From positions 372,001 to 436,000 of the forward strand of contig OZ246975.1 in assembly GCA_965232485.1 (NCBI GenBank): a DNA stretch of 64,000 bases. Reading direction: 5' to 3'. The position numbers and the translations under genes were made by a program. Shown piece after piece: positions 1-8,743 of the stretch. Every line of letters starts with the position of its first letter. Position 1 is the first letter of the stretch. The notes under the pieces were generated by a model. The model was given only the letters and a program-made list of their open reading frames with translations. It ran no database searches and was not told where the DNA came from. The DNA is from VXPQ01 sp965232485. Its GTDB lineage: Bacteria > Bacteroidota > Rhodothermia > Rhodothermales > VXPQ01.

Positions 1-1149
1 GCCGCGGCGCAAACCGTACAAATCGGAGGACGAACCTTCATAGATTATTTTTACCGGCTCGGCGGTGGCGATAACGAGATATCGTATTGGCAAAGCCCCT
101 CCGAGAGCATTTGGGATTTCGACAGTGACGGAGTTCCCGACAAAGCCGTCCATGGATTCGCGTACCGGAGGATGTATCTGACGGCGGATGCTACGATCTC
201 CGAGCGTTTCAAGGCTCGCTTTCGTCTGGACGCCAAGGATAAATATATTGCGGACGAACTGCGAATTCCGTTTGTGAAGGATCTCTGGATCGATTGGAAC
301 TATGCGGGCGAGCATTCCGCCCGGGTGGGCATTATGCCGACTCCCGCGTTCGAATTGACGGAACGTTTTTGGGGATTTCGCAGTCTGGAAAAGAACGTTC
401 TGGATGCGCAAGGGGTCAACGCGTCCCGCGATTTCGGAATTCGGTTCGATGGGCCCGTTCCGGTAGGCAACGACCTGATTCGATACGCCGGCATGGTAGC
501 CAACGGCGATCCGCCGCGTAGTCATTTGTCCATCGGAGGAGAGGCGCAACCGGAATACGACAAGTACAAGCGGGGGTATGCCCGAATCTCGATTCATCCC
601 ACCGACAAACTGATTTTTTCGGCAGGAGCGGATTACAGGAAATACTCGTATCAGCACGTTATAGGCGGAGAGATTTACGCAGGGCCCGCTTACCGCGCGA
701 CGCGGATGTCCGTGTTCGGGGGATATGCAGGGGGCATGGGGCGGTTCGGCGCGGAAGCCTTTCTGCATCGCTTGACTATGGAGTGGGAAAACGCGTACTC
801 GAAACGCGCAGAAAATGAGGCTGGATATATAGAATTGCAACGGTACGACCCGACGTTGCGCAAGGCCGGCGTCAGTGTGTTCGGATCGTTCAAGATTAAT
901 CCGATGCTGGAATTCACAGGCCGGTTCGACCTGGTTAACGAGCAGTTCGCTGAAGGCGAGGACATCATGCTTGACGAAACGCTGATCGTGGCGGGGATGG
1001 CTATTTCGCCCCACGAAAACGTGCGCATCATTCCCAATCTGTGGTGGTTCGGCGCGGATTTCCGGGACGATGATTTCGACTACGGCGCCGAATTCGTCGG
1101 CAAACAAAACAATCGGATGCTTCGCATTACGTTCGAGGCGTCGTTTTAA
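1..1149 (+). CDS. porin-like outer-membrane beta-barrel protein (5' end outside window)
   Basis: The reading frame is open from base 1, so the N-terminus and any signal peptide lie outside the window; an internal Met at 172 is not a credible start because the same frame codes well upstream of it. About 382 residues are visible. They show alternating aromatic/polar strands (for example FIDYFYRLGG near the start, then RFRLDAKDKY and WIDWNYAGEHSARVGIMPTPAFE) and a C-terminal phenylalanine (ITFEASF), which is typical of Gram-negative barrels. The pattern resembles phosphate-selective/OprO-type porins of Bacteroidota. Substrate cannot be told. It ends 61 bp before the convergent NAD kinase gene. 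Confidence 0.6.
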   Translation, partial: AAAQTVQIGGRTFIDYFYRLGGGDNEISYWQSPSESIWDFDSDGVPDKAVHGFAYRRMYLTADATISERFKARFRLDAKDKYIADELRIPFVKDLWIDWNYAGEHSARVGIMPTPAFELTERFWGFRSLEKNVLDAQGVNASRDFGIRFDGPVPVGNDLIRYAGMVANGDPPRSHLSIGGEAQPEYDKYKRGYARISIHPTDKLIFSAGADYRKYSYQHVIGGEIYAGPAYRATRMSVFGGYAGGMGRFGAEAFLHRLTMEWENAYSKRAENEAGYIELQRYDPTLRKAGVSVFGSFKINPMLEFTGRFDLVNEQFAEGEDIMLDETLIVAGMAISPHENVRIIPNLWWFGADFRDDDFDYGAEFVGKQNNRMLRITFEASF

Positions 1150-1210
1150 CACGCGCCGCATAACGCGCCCGCCCGGGCGTCCTCGCCCTTCGAGAATCTG
1201 CTGCTCGTCG

Positions 1211-2098
1211 CTATTCGTTGCCGCGGGCGCCCCACATCAGTTTGGAGCGAAGCGTCTGGAAGTAGTGCTGCCCGGAGAGTTTTACGAGGCGCACCCGGTG
1301 ATCGGCCTTGGCGAACCGGAACGTTACGAGACGCTCCCCGGGGTCGAAGGGCCGGCTGTGGCCATCGAATCCCAGTACGTACGGCGTGTCGTCGCTGGAT
1401 ATTTCGGCCTCAATAACCGAATCGGCGGGCAGCACGACGGGGCGGACCGTAAGGCTGTGCGGCGCAAGCGGGGACAGAATGAACACTTCGCTTCCGGGAA
1501 CCACGATCGGGCCGCCTGCGGACATTGAGTAGGCGGTCGAGCCGGTCGGGGTGGCGACGATCAGCCCGTCGGCCCAGTAGTCGTTCAGGCGTACGCCGTC
1601 TACGGTCACGCGGATGGAGATGAGTCCCGCCGAGCCGCTTCGCTCCAGCACGAATTCGTTCAACGCCCAGTATGCCTGGTTGTCGTCCGGGGTTTGCACC
1701 CGGGCCGCCAGGGGAAGGCGCTCCTCGATCCGACAGGCGCCTCGTTCGATAGATCGAATCGCGTCCCGAACTTGCGTTACTTCGATATCGGCCAGAAACC
1801 CCAGTCGTCCGATATTGATTCCGAGGATGGGAGTTCCGTGCGTTCCGGCTTCCTGGGCGCTCGTCAGCAGGGTGCCGTCGCCGCCGAACGACAGGATCAT
1901 GTCGGATTCTTGCGCCAGATCGGGCGTAGCGACGGATTGGCAGAGCGCGGCGTCCAGCAGGTTGCGTTCCGCCAGACCGTCCGCCACATCGCTATTCAAC
2001 TTGAAGGGGAGTCCTTCGCGCTCCAGCCAGGCGACCAGTTCCGCCACCGGTTCCCAGAGGCGATTTTTTTGCGTATTGCCTGTTATGCCGTACGTCAT
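1211..2098 (-). CDS. nadK: NAD kinase
   Basis: ATP- (or polyphosphate-) dependent NAD kinase, the only route to NADP, cytosolic. The 295-residue protein from the ATG at 2098 has the normal family length. It contains the GGDGTLL nucleotide-binding motif, the NDYWADGLIVATPTGSTAYS segment that binds NAD, and LAPHSL near the end. An upstream in-frame extension of 66 residues (to 2296) would overlap the divergent yifB gene, has low-complexity shadow-like sequence and is rejected. The gene is divergent from yifB with about 160 bp between them and convergent with the porin gene. Confidence 0.95.
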   Translation of the reverse strand: MTYGITGNTQKNRLWEPVAELVAWLEREGLPFKLNSDVADGLAERNLLDAALCQSVATPDLAQESDMILSFGGDGTLLTSAQEAGTHGTPILGINIGRLGFLADIEVTQVRDAIRSIERGACRIEERLPLAARVQTPDDNQAYWALNEFVLERSGSAGLISIRVTVDGVRLNDYWADGLIVATPTGSTAYSMSAGGPIVVPGSEVFILSPLAPHSLTVRPVVLPADSVIEAEISSDDTPYVLGFDGHSRPFDPGERLVTFRFAKADHRVRLVKLSGQHYFQTLRSKLMWGARGNE

Positions 2099-2258
2099 GG
2101 GTCTGTTTGTTGCGCGAGGGAGCGCCGGGCGGAATATCCTTTTCCGCGGCCATGGGACGATCCAAAAGTAAGAAATATGTGGCTTGCAGGTTATGTTTGC
2201 CTGTTTTTGGGGTCTATAGGCAGATTCGTTTCCCGTTTCACCAACCGCGAACCGACCC

Positions 2259-3797
2259 ATGCTTTCGCACGTTCGGAGCGCCGCTACCTGCGGCATAGAC
2301 GCCCTTCCCGTCGAGATTGAAACCAGTATTTCGATGGGCCTTCCCAGTTACGCCGTGGTCGGTTTGCCGGACGGGGCGGTTCGGGAGAGTCGCGACCGCA
2401 TCTATGCTGCATTCCAGAATACAGGCATTCCGTTGCCGCACGGCAAAATCACCATCAACCTGGCCCCCGCCGATTTCAGGAAAGAAGGCGCCGCGTTCGA
2501 TCTCCCGATTGCGATGGGATTGCTGGCGGCGCACATGCCGGACGCGCGCCGCGAAGCGCTGGCGAGGACATGCGTTTTCGGAGAGTTGGCGCTGAACGGC
2601 GACGTACGTCCGATTCGGGGCGTGCTGCCCATGGTGATGCGCGCCCGAAAAGAAGGCATGACGTCGGTGATGGCGCCTTCCGGCAACGCCCGGGAGGCTT
2701 CGCTGGTCAGTGGCGTGGAGGTGCTTCCCGTAAGCAATATCCGGGAGGGTCACGCCTTCCTGAAGCAGGCGTCCGGGGCGCCGATTCCATTCCGCGGAGA
2801 TGATCGTCCGCTGGTCCGGGAATCTGTGTCCGTCGATTGCGATTTTTCGGATGTGCGGGGGCAGCAGGACGTGAAACGGGCGCTGGAAGTGGCCGCTGCG
2901 GGCGGACACAATGCAATGATGGTGGGGCCGCCTGGCGCGGGCAAAACCATGCTCGCTCGCCGGATCGCCACCATTCTTCCTCCGTTGAGTCAGGAAGAAG
3001 CCCTCGAAACGACGCAAATTCATTCGGTGGGGGGCTTGTTGAACGAGCAGGGCGTGGTGACGAGCCGTCCGTTTCGCGCGCCCCATCACACGGTTTCGGA
3101 CGCCGGCTTGTGTGGCGGAGGCAGCAATCCCATGCCGGGAGAGATTTCGCTGGCGCACAACGGAGTCCTGTTTCTGGACGAATTGCCCGAATTCAAACGA
3201 CAGGCCCTTGAAGTGTTGCGCCAACCGCTCGAAGAAGGGAAAATAACGATCAGTCGGGCGCGCAGCACCGTGGCTTACCCTGCCCGGTTTATGCTTATCG
3301 CCAGCATGAACCCGTGTCCGTGCGGGATGCAGCACAGCATGAATGGGAACTGCACCTGTACGCTGGCCCAGATTCAGCGATACATCGGGAGGATCAGCGG
3401 TCCACTCATGGACCGTATTGACCTGCACCTTGAAGTACTCCCCGTGCCGTTCGACACGCTGGCGCATCGGGGCGAAACCGAGTCGTCGGCGTCGGTGCGG
3501 CGACGGGTGATGGGGGCGCGGGACGTGCAGCGCAAACGGTTCCGGGACGCGTCGCAATATGTCCACTGCAACGCCCAAATGTCGATGCGCCTTGTCCGGA
3601 AGTATTGCGCGCTGGACGCGACGGGCGAGCAACTCCTGAAAACGGTTATTCAACGCCTGGGACTCAGCGCCCGGGCCTACGGGCGCATTCTCAAGGTGGC
3701 GCGCACCATCGCCGACCTGGCGGCCTCTCCGTCGATTCGCCCCGAACACCTTGCCGAGGCTATCCAGTATCGGGCGCTGGATCGACAGGCGGCCTGA
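2259..3797 (+). CDS. YifB/ComM family magnesium-chelatase-like AAA+ ATPase
   Basis: 512 residues, full length. An N-terminal Lon-protease-like fold (about residues 1-170, with VGLPDGAVRESRDRI and INLAPADFRKEG) is followed by an AAA+ domain with Walker A GPPGAGKTML, Walker B VLFLDELPEF and an arginine-rich C-terminal Mg_chelatase_C segment (QRLGLSARAYGRILKVARTIADL). The ComM members of the family are helicases that help branch migration during natural transformation; others are of unknown role, so DNA uptake is only a possibility here. It is divergent from nadK and its 3' end faces the DUF5686 gene across a short repeat fragment. Confidence 0.92.
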   Translation: MLSHVRSAATCGIDALPVEIETSISMGLPSYAVVGLPDGAVRESRDRIYAAFQNTGIPLPHGKITINLAPADFRKEGAAFDLPIAMGLLAAHMPDARREALARTCVFGELALNGDVRPIRGVLPMVMRARKEGMTSVMAPSGNAREASLVSGVEVLPVSNIREGHAFLKQASGAPIPFRGDDRPLVRESVSVDCDFSDVRGQQDVKRALEVAAAGGHNAMMVGPPGAGKTMLARRIATILPPLSQEEALETTQIHSVGGLLNEQGVVTSRPFRAPHHTVSDAGLCGGGSNPMPGEISLAHNGVLFLDELPEFKRQALEVLRQPLEEGKITISRARSTVAYPARFMLIASMNPCPCGMQHSMNGNCTCTLAQIQRYIGRISGPLMDRIDLHLEVLPVPFDTLAHRGETESSASVRRRVMGARDVQRKRFRDASQYVHCNAQMSMRLVRKYCALDATGEQLLKTVIQRLGLSARAYGRILKVARTIADLAASPSIRPEHLAEAIQYRALDRQAA

Positions 3798-3830
3798 AGC
3801 GCGGGCGCTGCTTCGTCATTTCTCGCCGGC

Positions 3831-3880
3831 GCGCGCCGCGCAGCCCCTGAATCTTTGCGGACGTAATCAGAGGGTCCCTA
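3831..3880. repeat. partial copy (one end) of the dispersed MITE-like repeat
   Basis: Read on the minus strand this stretch gives CTCTGATTACGTCCGC followed by AAAGATTCAGGGGCTG, which matches one terminal end of the 58111-58292 element almost base for base. It sits between the convergent stop codons of yifB and the DUF5686 gene and touches the latter's stop. Only the end is recognisable, so it is a remnant. Confidence 0.6.
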
Positions 3881-6265
3881 AAAAAATCGCTTTAGATTGA
3901 CCGAGACGCGGTGATCGGGTTCGTCGAGCCTGCGGGTAAATCCAACCTGCAGGAATCCCAGTATGCCGTTCAGGGCAACGGTGATTTCATGATGCGTTCC
4001 TTCTGTGGAAAGATGTAGTTCCGGACGTTCCACGAAGGGGGAGGGGGATATCCAGGTTCGGGCATGGGCTCCGCCTATGAGTATGCCGTAGCCGCGCCTC
4101 GCCAGTCCTTGAAGGCCAAGCAGTTCGAAGGGCACGGTTTGAAAATTGTGTTCCCAGAAGAACCCGACATACCGATCGCCTTCGTATGGGCGTCCGATCT
4201 GCGTGCGCACCGCGCCGAAAAGAAGCAGGCCGCCGTCTACGATTCCGAATCGCTGCACGGGCAAATCGCCCAGGCGCGCGCCGGCTGTCAGGTGCAGGGC
4301 CAGAACATTCGGGAAAAGCCGTCGGGAGAAAAACGTGGGTATGCGCCATTCGGCGCTTGCCGCGAAGCGCGCGTATCCCTCCTCGGCGTCTTCTACTGCG
4401 CCGCGCTCTATTTCCAATTCTGCGTACTGTCCTCCGAAGGGACTAAACATTGCGCCCGGAGCGTCTCCATAGCGGACCTTGGCGGCAGCCGATAGCAGGC
4501 GCCGGCGGCCGACCGGCGGATTCGGGCGCGGCTTGCCCGATTTGCCCAAAAGATCGTAGCCCGTCGCCGCCTCGACCGATTCGGGCGTTTCGCGGCGCCC
4601 GGTCAGGGTAATGCGCATGCGATTTCGATCATATCGGGCCAACAGTTCTAATTTCTGGTTGCGAAGGTAATCGAAATAGTCTCCACCGCCCAGGAGGCTG
4701 TGCATGGACGCCCAAAATGCGCCGTACAATCGCGAGCGGTAGCGCGGCTCCACCCCGCGGGACCAGCTGGCGCCGACGAGGCCCTGTCGCTCCGCGCCAA
4801 GCCGGACGCCGCCAGAGAGGCCGTAAGACCACGGGTCGTCCAGTTCGCGGCTCCAGCCGCCCGTTCCTTCCGCGACCAACCGCCCCGAGTCGTATCGCAT
4901 GGACAATCCGCCGTGGAATCCCTCCACGCGATTGAATCGAAAACGGGGTTGTAGCCAATCGAGTTCGAAAGGAGACATGGATGTTTCCCCGCCGTTTGGC
5001 GCATCGGCGTCGGCGTCGTTGGTTGCGCCGGGCAGACGCGTCATCCACCCTTCCGGCTCGAAGGCTTTTTCAAAGGTCAGGGAGCTGTCTATGCTCGCAA
5101 AGGCCATGCGCTCCGGTTCGTCGAGGGGGACGGCGACGCCTGCGCGGTCGAGCAGCGTGTCGGCGGCGACGGCGGCCTGGTCCATTCCGACGAATTTTCC
5201 TTCGGCGTAGAGGGAATCCGGGAGCGCGGCTTCTGTATCGTAATCGGTGATGCGGGAGACTTGCCGGACCTTGAAGGTCGGAAACCTCAGTAACGGACCG
5301 AAAGATATGTCTACGCCCATCTCGGACCGGAAATCGACAGGGAGCCATGCGCTGCCATCGAAGGAGTCGTATTGCTGGTAGAGCGTAACGTCCACATTCT
5401 CAACGGGCGGGGGAAACAGAAAGGCTTCCCCCGGCGCGAGCGCGACTTCGAGCAAGGCGCATTCGTCGGCCAGCACAGAGATTTCCCCGGAAAATGCGGT
5501 GCCCAGGCGAGTTTTGGGCGCCACGGCAATGTCGTACACGAGGCGATCGTCCAGGAGGCGGGTATCCTGCAGCGAGAAACGATAGACGTCCAGCGCATTC
5601 GGGTGCGTCACGCCCGCGAAATCGTAGCCGACCAGCGGCACATCGTCGTCGTAGAGATTGGCCATGAGCAGCGCGGCGGGCAGATAATCCGTCAGGTCCA
5701 GGTCCAGATTCGAGGTTTGCCGACGGGACTTGACGAGTTCGCGCATACCGCGCTCCTTCTCCCAGAAAACTTCGCTGAGCGTTTCGATGATGGCTACGAC
5801 GCCCGTATCGTTCGAGACGGTAAATCGGGTGTAGGCTTCGGCGGCGTAAGAGGAGAGCGCAGCCCGGCGCTCCTGTTTTCGGTCGATGACGCAGCGCATG
5901 ATCCCGATGGCGGGGTTTTCGCCCGTCACGACGATTTCCGGCATCTGGATGGCGGTGGGCTGCAATCGGACTTCTATTTCCCGGACCGAACGCTCTGCGA
6001 TGGTTCGCCGCTCGGATTCGTAGCCGATGTAGCGGAACGCGAGTTCGGCGGGGACGTCGGGCAGGGCTATTTCAAAGGCGCCGTCCGCGTTGGTGATGGT
6101 TCCGCGCCAGGTTCCTTCGATACGAATGTTGGCGGACGGCAGGGGTTCTCCGGTTTGGGCGTCCAGGACCCGCCCGCGCACGACATGTTCGGATTCCTGG
6201 TCCTGGGCCGCCGAAGCGCCGGCGCCTCCGACCAACAGGACGAAGAAAAGAAGTTTACGGAACAT
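3878..6265 (-). CDS. CarboxypepD_reg / DUF5686 family outer-membrane protein
   Basis: 795 residues. A cleavable signal peptide (MFRKLLFFVLLVGGAGASAAQ) is followed by a carboxypeptidase-regulatory-like beta-sandwich (about residues 25-110: VRGRVLDAQTGEPLPSANIRIEGT) and a long beta-rich region with the DUF5686 layout, ending in a C-terminal barrel that finishes in FF (VSVNLKRFF). This architecture is common on the surface of Bacteroidota, where it is thought to sit in the outer membrane; no biochemical role is established. It is the last gene of the minus-strand run, 62 bp downstream of exbD, and may be co-transcribed with it. Confidence 0.85.
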   Translation of the reverse strand: MFRKLLFFVLLVGGAGASAAQDQESEHVVRGRVLDAQTGEPLPSANIRIEGTWRGTITNADGAFEIALPDVPAELAFRYIGYESERRTIAERSVREIEVRLQPTAIQMPEIVVTGENPAIGIMRCVIDRKQERRAALSSYAAEAYTRFTVSNDTGVVAIIETLSEVFWEKERGMRELVKSRRQTSNLDLDLTDYLPAALLMANLYDDDVPLVGYDFAGVTHPNALDVYRFSLQDTRLLDDRLVYDIAVAPKTRLGTAFSGEISVLADECALLEVALAPGEAFLFPPPVENVDVTLYQQYDSFDGSAWLPVDFRSEMGVDISFGPLLRFPTFKVRQVSRITDYDTEAALPDSLYAEGKFVGMDQAAVAADTLLDRAGVAVPLDEPERMAFASIDSSLTFEKAFEPEGWMTRLPGATNDADADAPNGGETSMSPFELDWLQPRFRFNRVEGFHGGLSMRYDSGRLVAEGTGGWSRELDDPWSYGLSGGVRLGAERQGLVGASWSRGVEPRYRSRLYGAFWASMHSLLGGGDYFDYLRNQKLELLARYDRNRMRITLTGRRETPESVEAATGYDLLGKSGKPRPNPPVGRRRLLSAAAKVRYGDAPGAMFSPFGGQYAELEIERGAVEDAEEGYARFAASAEWRIPTFFSRRLFPNVLALHLTAGARLGDLPVQRFGIVDGGLLLFGAVRTQIGRPYEGDRYVGFFWEHNFQTVPFELLGLQGLARRGYGILIGGAHARTWISPSPFVERPELHLSTEGTHHEITVALNGILGFLQVGFTRRLDEPDHRVSVNLKRFF

Positions 6266-6327
6266 GGAAGGAGGGTGGAATAACAGAATGCAATTCAGAA
6301 ATGCGCGAATGTAAACCGCGGAAAGCG

Positions 6328-6729
6328 CTACGGACGACCGCGTTCCGTGGCCATGAGCACCCGAAGGTCGAGCGCCCGCGCCAGGTTGGCTACCAGGGCG
6401 AACTGCGCCACCGTGGCTTCCTCGTCGGCGCGCAGGACCAGGGCGGTGCGGTCGCCTTTCGCTTCGCGCAGGGCCTCGGCGAGTCGCTCGCGCTGGACCG
6501 CATGTTGATTCACGTAATACTGGCCATCTGCCGTAATGGCGACCGAGACGTAGCGGTCGTCCATGGGGGCGGAGGTTTCAGCCTGCGGAAGGTTCACCTG
6601 AATGCCGAACTGCGGAATGAAATTCGAGGTCAGGAGAAAGAAGACGAGCAGCAGCAATACGATATCCGTAAGCCCGGCGAGGCTGTACGTGGAAAGCGGC
6701 TTGTTCTGGCTGGAGAAGTTGAATTTCAT
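6328..6729 (-). CDS. exbD: ExbD/TolR family biopolymer transport protein
   Basis: 133 residues: one N-terminal transmembrane helix (TDIVLLLLVFFLLTSNFI) carrying the conserved Asp of the proton path (LTDIVLLLL), then a periplasmic domain with YYVNQHAVQRERLAEALRE and LRADEEATVAQ. With ExbB it forms an inner-membrane proton channel that energises an outer-membrane partner. It lies 87 bp downstream of exbB on the same strand. No tonB or tolA gene is present in the window, so the partner that transmits force is unknown. Confidence 0.9.
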   Translation of the reverse strand: MKFNFSSQNKPLSTYSLAGLTDIVLLLLVFFLLTSNFIPQFGIQVNLPQAETSAPMDDRYVSVAITADGQYYVNQHAVQRERLAEALREAKGDRTALVLRADEEATVAQFALVANLARALDLRVLMATERGRP

Positions 6730-6816
6730 GGTTTTGGATGAATAGCGGCGCGCAGAATGCGTGGATAACCGGGAAGCGGCGGGCGGGGCCGTCGAGCCGG
6801 TCGGGCTTTTGCCGAA

Positions 6817-7533
6817 TTACTTGCCGGACGGGGCCGGTTCCTGCAGCAGATCGATAAAATCCGTCGCGGAACGTTCCATGTCGTTTACGAGCCGCCGGAT
6901 TCTGGACAGGAGAAAATTATAGAAGAAAAAGGCGAGGATGCCGACCACCAGTCCTGCCGCCGTGGTCAGCAAGGCCTCCCAGATGCCGCCTGCGAGTACG
7001 CTCGGATTTACGTTGCCTTCGAGCGCCTGAATTTCCTGAAAGGCCTGGATCATGCCGGTGACCGTTCCGAGAAAGCCGAGCATCGGCGCGATTCCCGCAA
7101 TGCTGGCGAGCAATTCGGTGCGTTTCTCCAGTTCGAAGGCTTCGTGCTTGCCTTGCGCTTGCACTGCGTCCTGAATTTCGGAAATAGGACGGCCCAGTCG
7201 CTCCAGTCCGTGCCGCAAAATGCGCGCAATGGGATTGTCTCTGGATTCGCAGTAGCCCATGGCGCCCTGTACGTCGCTTTCCTGTACGTAGGCGCGGACG
7301 CGGCGGGTCAGCGTTTCCGGATCGGCGTTTGCCTTGCGGATGGTCGCGAGCCGCTCGACGAACAGGTAGATGGCGACGAAAGACAGGAGGAAGATGGGAA
7401 TCATGATCCACCCGCCCAGCATGAGCGTGTCCAGCAAACTGGTTTGTTCGCTGGCGGCGGCTTGCATCATATTCGCCGCGGAATCGGCGGGCAGGGTCAG
7501 GGACTGGGATTGCAACAGCGTTGAAAGGGTCAT
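6817..7533 (-). CDS. exbB: MotA/TolQ/ExbB proton channel family protein
   Basis: 238 residues with three hydrophobic segments: about residues 40-62 (GGWIMIPIFLLSFVAIYLFV), about 142-165 (IAGIAPMLGFLGTVTGMIQAF, the family signature), and about 185-210 (EALLTTAAGLVVGILAFFFYN). This is the normal ExbB/TolQ layout. It is the proton-channel partner of the ExbD downstream. The start lies 65 bp after the SPOR-protein gene in the same minus-strand run, suggesting one operon from the TPR gene down to exbD. Confidence 0.92.
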   Translation of the reverse strand: MTLSTLLQSQSLTLPADSAANMMQAAASEQTSLLDTLMLGGWIMIPIFLLSFVAIYLFVERLATIRKANADPETLTRRVRAYVQESDVQGAMGYCESRDNPIARILRHGLERLGRPISEIQDAVQAQGKHEAFELEKRTELLASIAGIAPMLGFLGTVTGMIQAFQEIQALEGNVNPSVLAGGIWEALLTTAAGLVVGILAFFFYNFLLSRIRRLVNDMERSATDFIDLLQEPAPSGK

Positions 7534-7598
7534 CGGCGTACGGCAAATGGATTCGATGGAGAATGGCGATCTGCGCCATCGGATTAAAGATAGAGAAA

Positions 7599-8528
7599 TC
7601 AGCGTATCCCTGAAATGCGCAGGACCCAGGCGTCCTGGGGCAATTCGCTATTTGTCAGGGCGTCGCGTGCGCGAGCGGCTTCTTCGAGAAGATCGAATTG
7701 TCCGACGCCGACCCGGTACAGGGCGGCGCCGTCTTGCGCATAAGGCAGTACGATCGCGCGGAAACCCTGTTCGCGCCAGATTTCGGCCCAGTTCCGGGCG
7801 CGTCGCTCGTTCGTTTCCGAGGCCACGACAATGGTGTATCCGCCCAGCGCCCGGTCTATCGGCGCGGCGCCTCTGAGCGGCGCCGGACGGACGGCAAGCG
7901 CGTCGGTTGCGGCGGCTGCGACGTCAGCGGCGGCGCCAGTATGTTCATGGGCTTCGCCGGAGGGCAAGGCGGTTTCGTCGGCATGTTCCGCGGCTTCGTC
8001 GGGAAGAAGCGCGGTTTCCGGGGTCGCCGCTTCGGGCAAGGGGGGCGTGGATGCTTCCTGCCCGGCGGGACGTTCCGGCTGCGCGACGGGATTTTCCATG
8101 CGATCTGCGAGCAGGAACCAGGCTCCCGCCGCGATAATCGCCAGGCCGATCCCGATGATCCAGTTACCCTGGGCGCGCCCGCGCGCTCGGGATCGAAGCG
8201 TTTTGCGGCGGGCGGAAGGCAAGCCGCCGCGCTGCGCGCGAGGAAGCCCGCCGCGCAGGGCTTTGTCTGTTTTCCGTTCCGGCGACGGTTTCGCGAGCGG
8301 TATGGCGGGAAGTCCCGCAAACGGCGCATTGAGGATTTCGGTCAGGCCGGGATCGGCTTTGAAAACCAGCCCTGCGTCGCTATGTTCGAAAGCGCCGATA
8401 TTCCGAAGTCGCGCCGTCTCGCCCCGCGTCGTTTTGCGGCGAATATCGCGTACGATCTCCTCCAGCAACGGGGCTACCGTTTCGGGCGAACACCCGAGGC
8501 GTTGGGCGATTTCATGGCCAAGGTCCAT
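7599..8528 (-). CDS. HU-like domain, single-pass membrane protein with C-terminal SPOR domain
   Basis: 309 residues in three parts. Residues 1-70 (MDLGHEIAQRLGCSPETVAPLLEEI..., LRNIGAFEHSDAGLVFKAD) resemble the prokaryotic HU/CCDC81-like fold. A basic stretch precedes one transmembrane helix near residue 130 (WIIGIGLAIIAAGAWFLLA). An acidic Ala/Pro-rich linker leads to a SPOR domain at about 225-309 (YTIVVASETNERRARNWAEIWREQGF..., YRVGVGQFD), which in other proteins binds denuded septal peptidoglycan. Its start codon overlaps the stop of the preceding small HU-like gene by one base (TAATG), so the two are translationally coupled. Confidence 0.8.
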   Translation of the reverse strand: MDLGHEIAQRLGCSPETVAPLLEEIVRDIRRKTTRGETARLRNIGAFEHSDAGLVFKADPGLTEILNAPFAGLPAIPLAKPSPERKTDKALRGGLPRAQRGGLPSARRKTLRSRARGRAQGNWIIGIGLAIIAAGAWFLLADRMENPVAQPERPAGQEASTPPLPEAATPETALLPDEAAEHADETALPSGEAHEHTGAAADVAAAATDALAVRPAPLRGAAPIDRALGGYTIVVASETNERRARNWAEIWREQGFRAIVLPYAQDGAALYRVGVGQFDLLEEAARARDALTNSELPQDAWVLRISGIR

Positions 8529-8743
8529 TACGTCTGCGGCGTAAACAGTATTTCGTTCCGGGGCGGAATGAATTCCGCCCCGCCCTCCTTTGCGCGCCGC
8601 CGCGTTGCGGCATGGTGTTCGATGCGAAAAACGCCGAGGTCAGGCACCTGTACGGCCTGACGCGTCGCGAGCGCTTCCCGGACGATTTCCGCCAGGGCCT
8701 GTTCGACCTGTTCCTGAAGAGGCTCGCGGGGCATGTTCACCAT
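8528..8743 (-). CDS. small HU/CCDC81-like domain protein
   Basis: 71 residues with a single HU/IHF-like helix-turn-strand pattern: LQEQVEQALAEIVREALATRQAVQVPDLGVFRIEHH ... IPPRNEILFTP. This is the prokaryotic HU-like family often found beside SPOR-domain proteins in Bacteroidota. The start at 8743 overlaps the end of the upstream barrel gene by 7 bases and an alternative ATG is at 8734. The stop overlaps the ATG of the SPOR-protein gene by one base. Whether it binds DNA or acts in protein assembly is not known. Confidence 0.75.
   Translation of the reverse strand: MVNMPREPLQEQVEQALAEIVREALATRQAVQVPDLGVFRIEHHAATRRRAKEGGAEFIPPRNEILFTPQT

Noticed and set aside
2192..2199. Bacteroidota promoter element TATGTTTG upstream of yifB
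   Set aside because: Fits TAnnTTTG, but no -33 element at the right distance, so not reported as a promoter.
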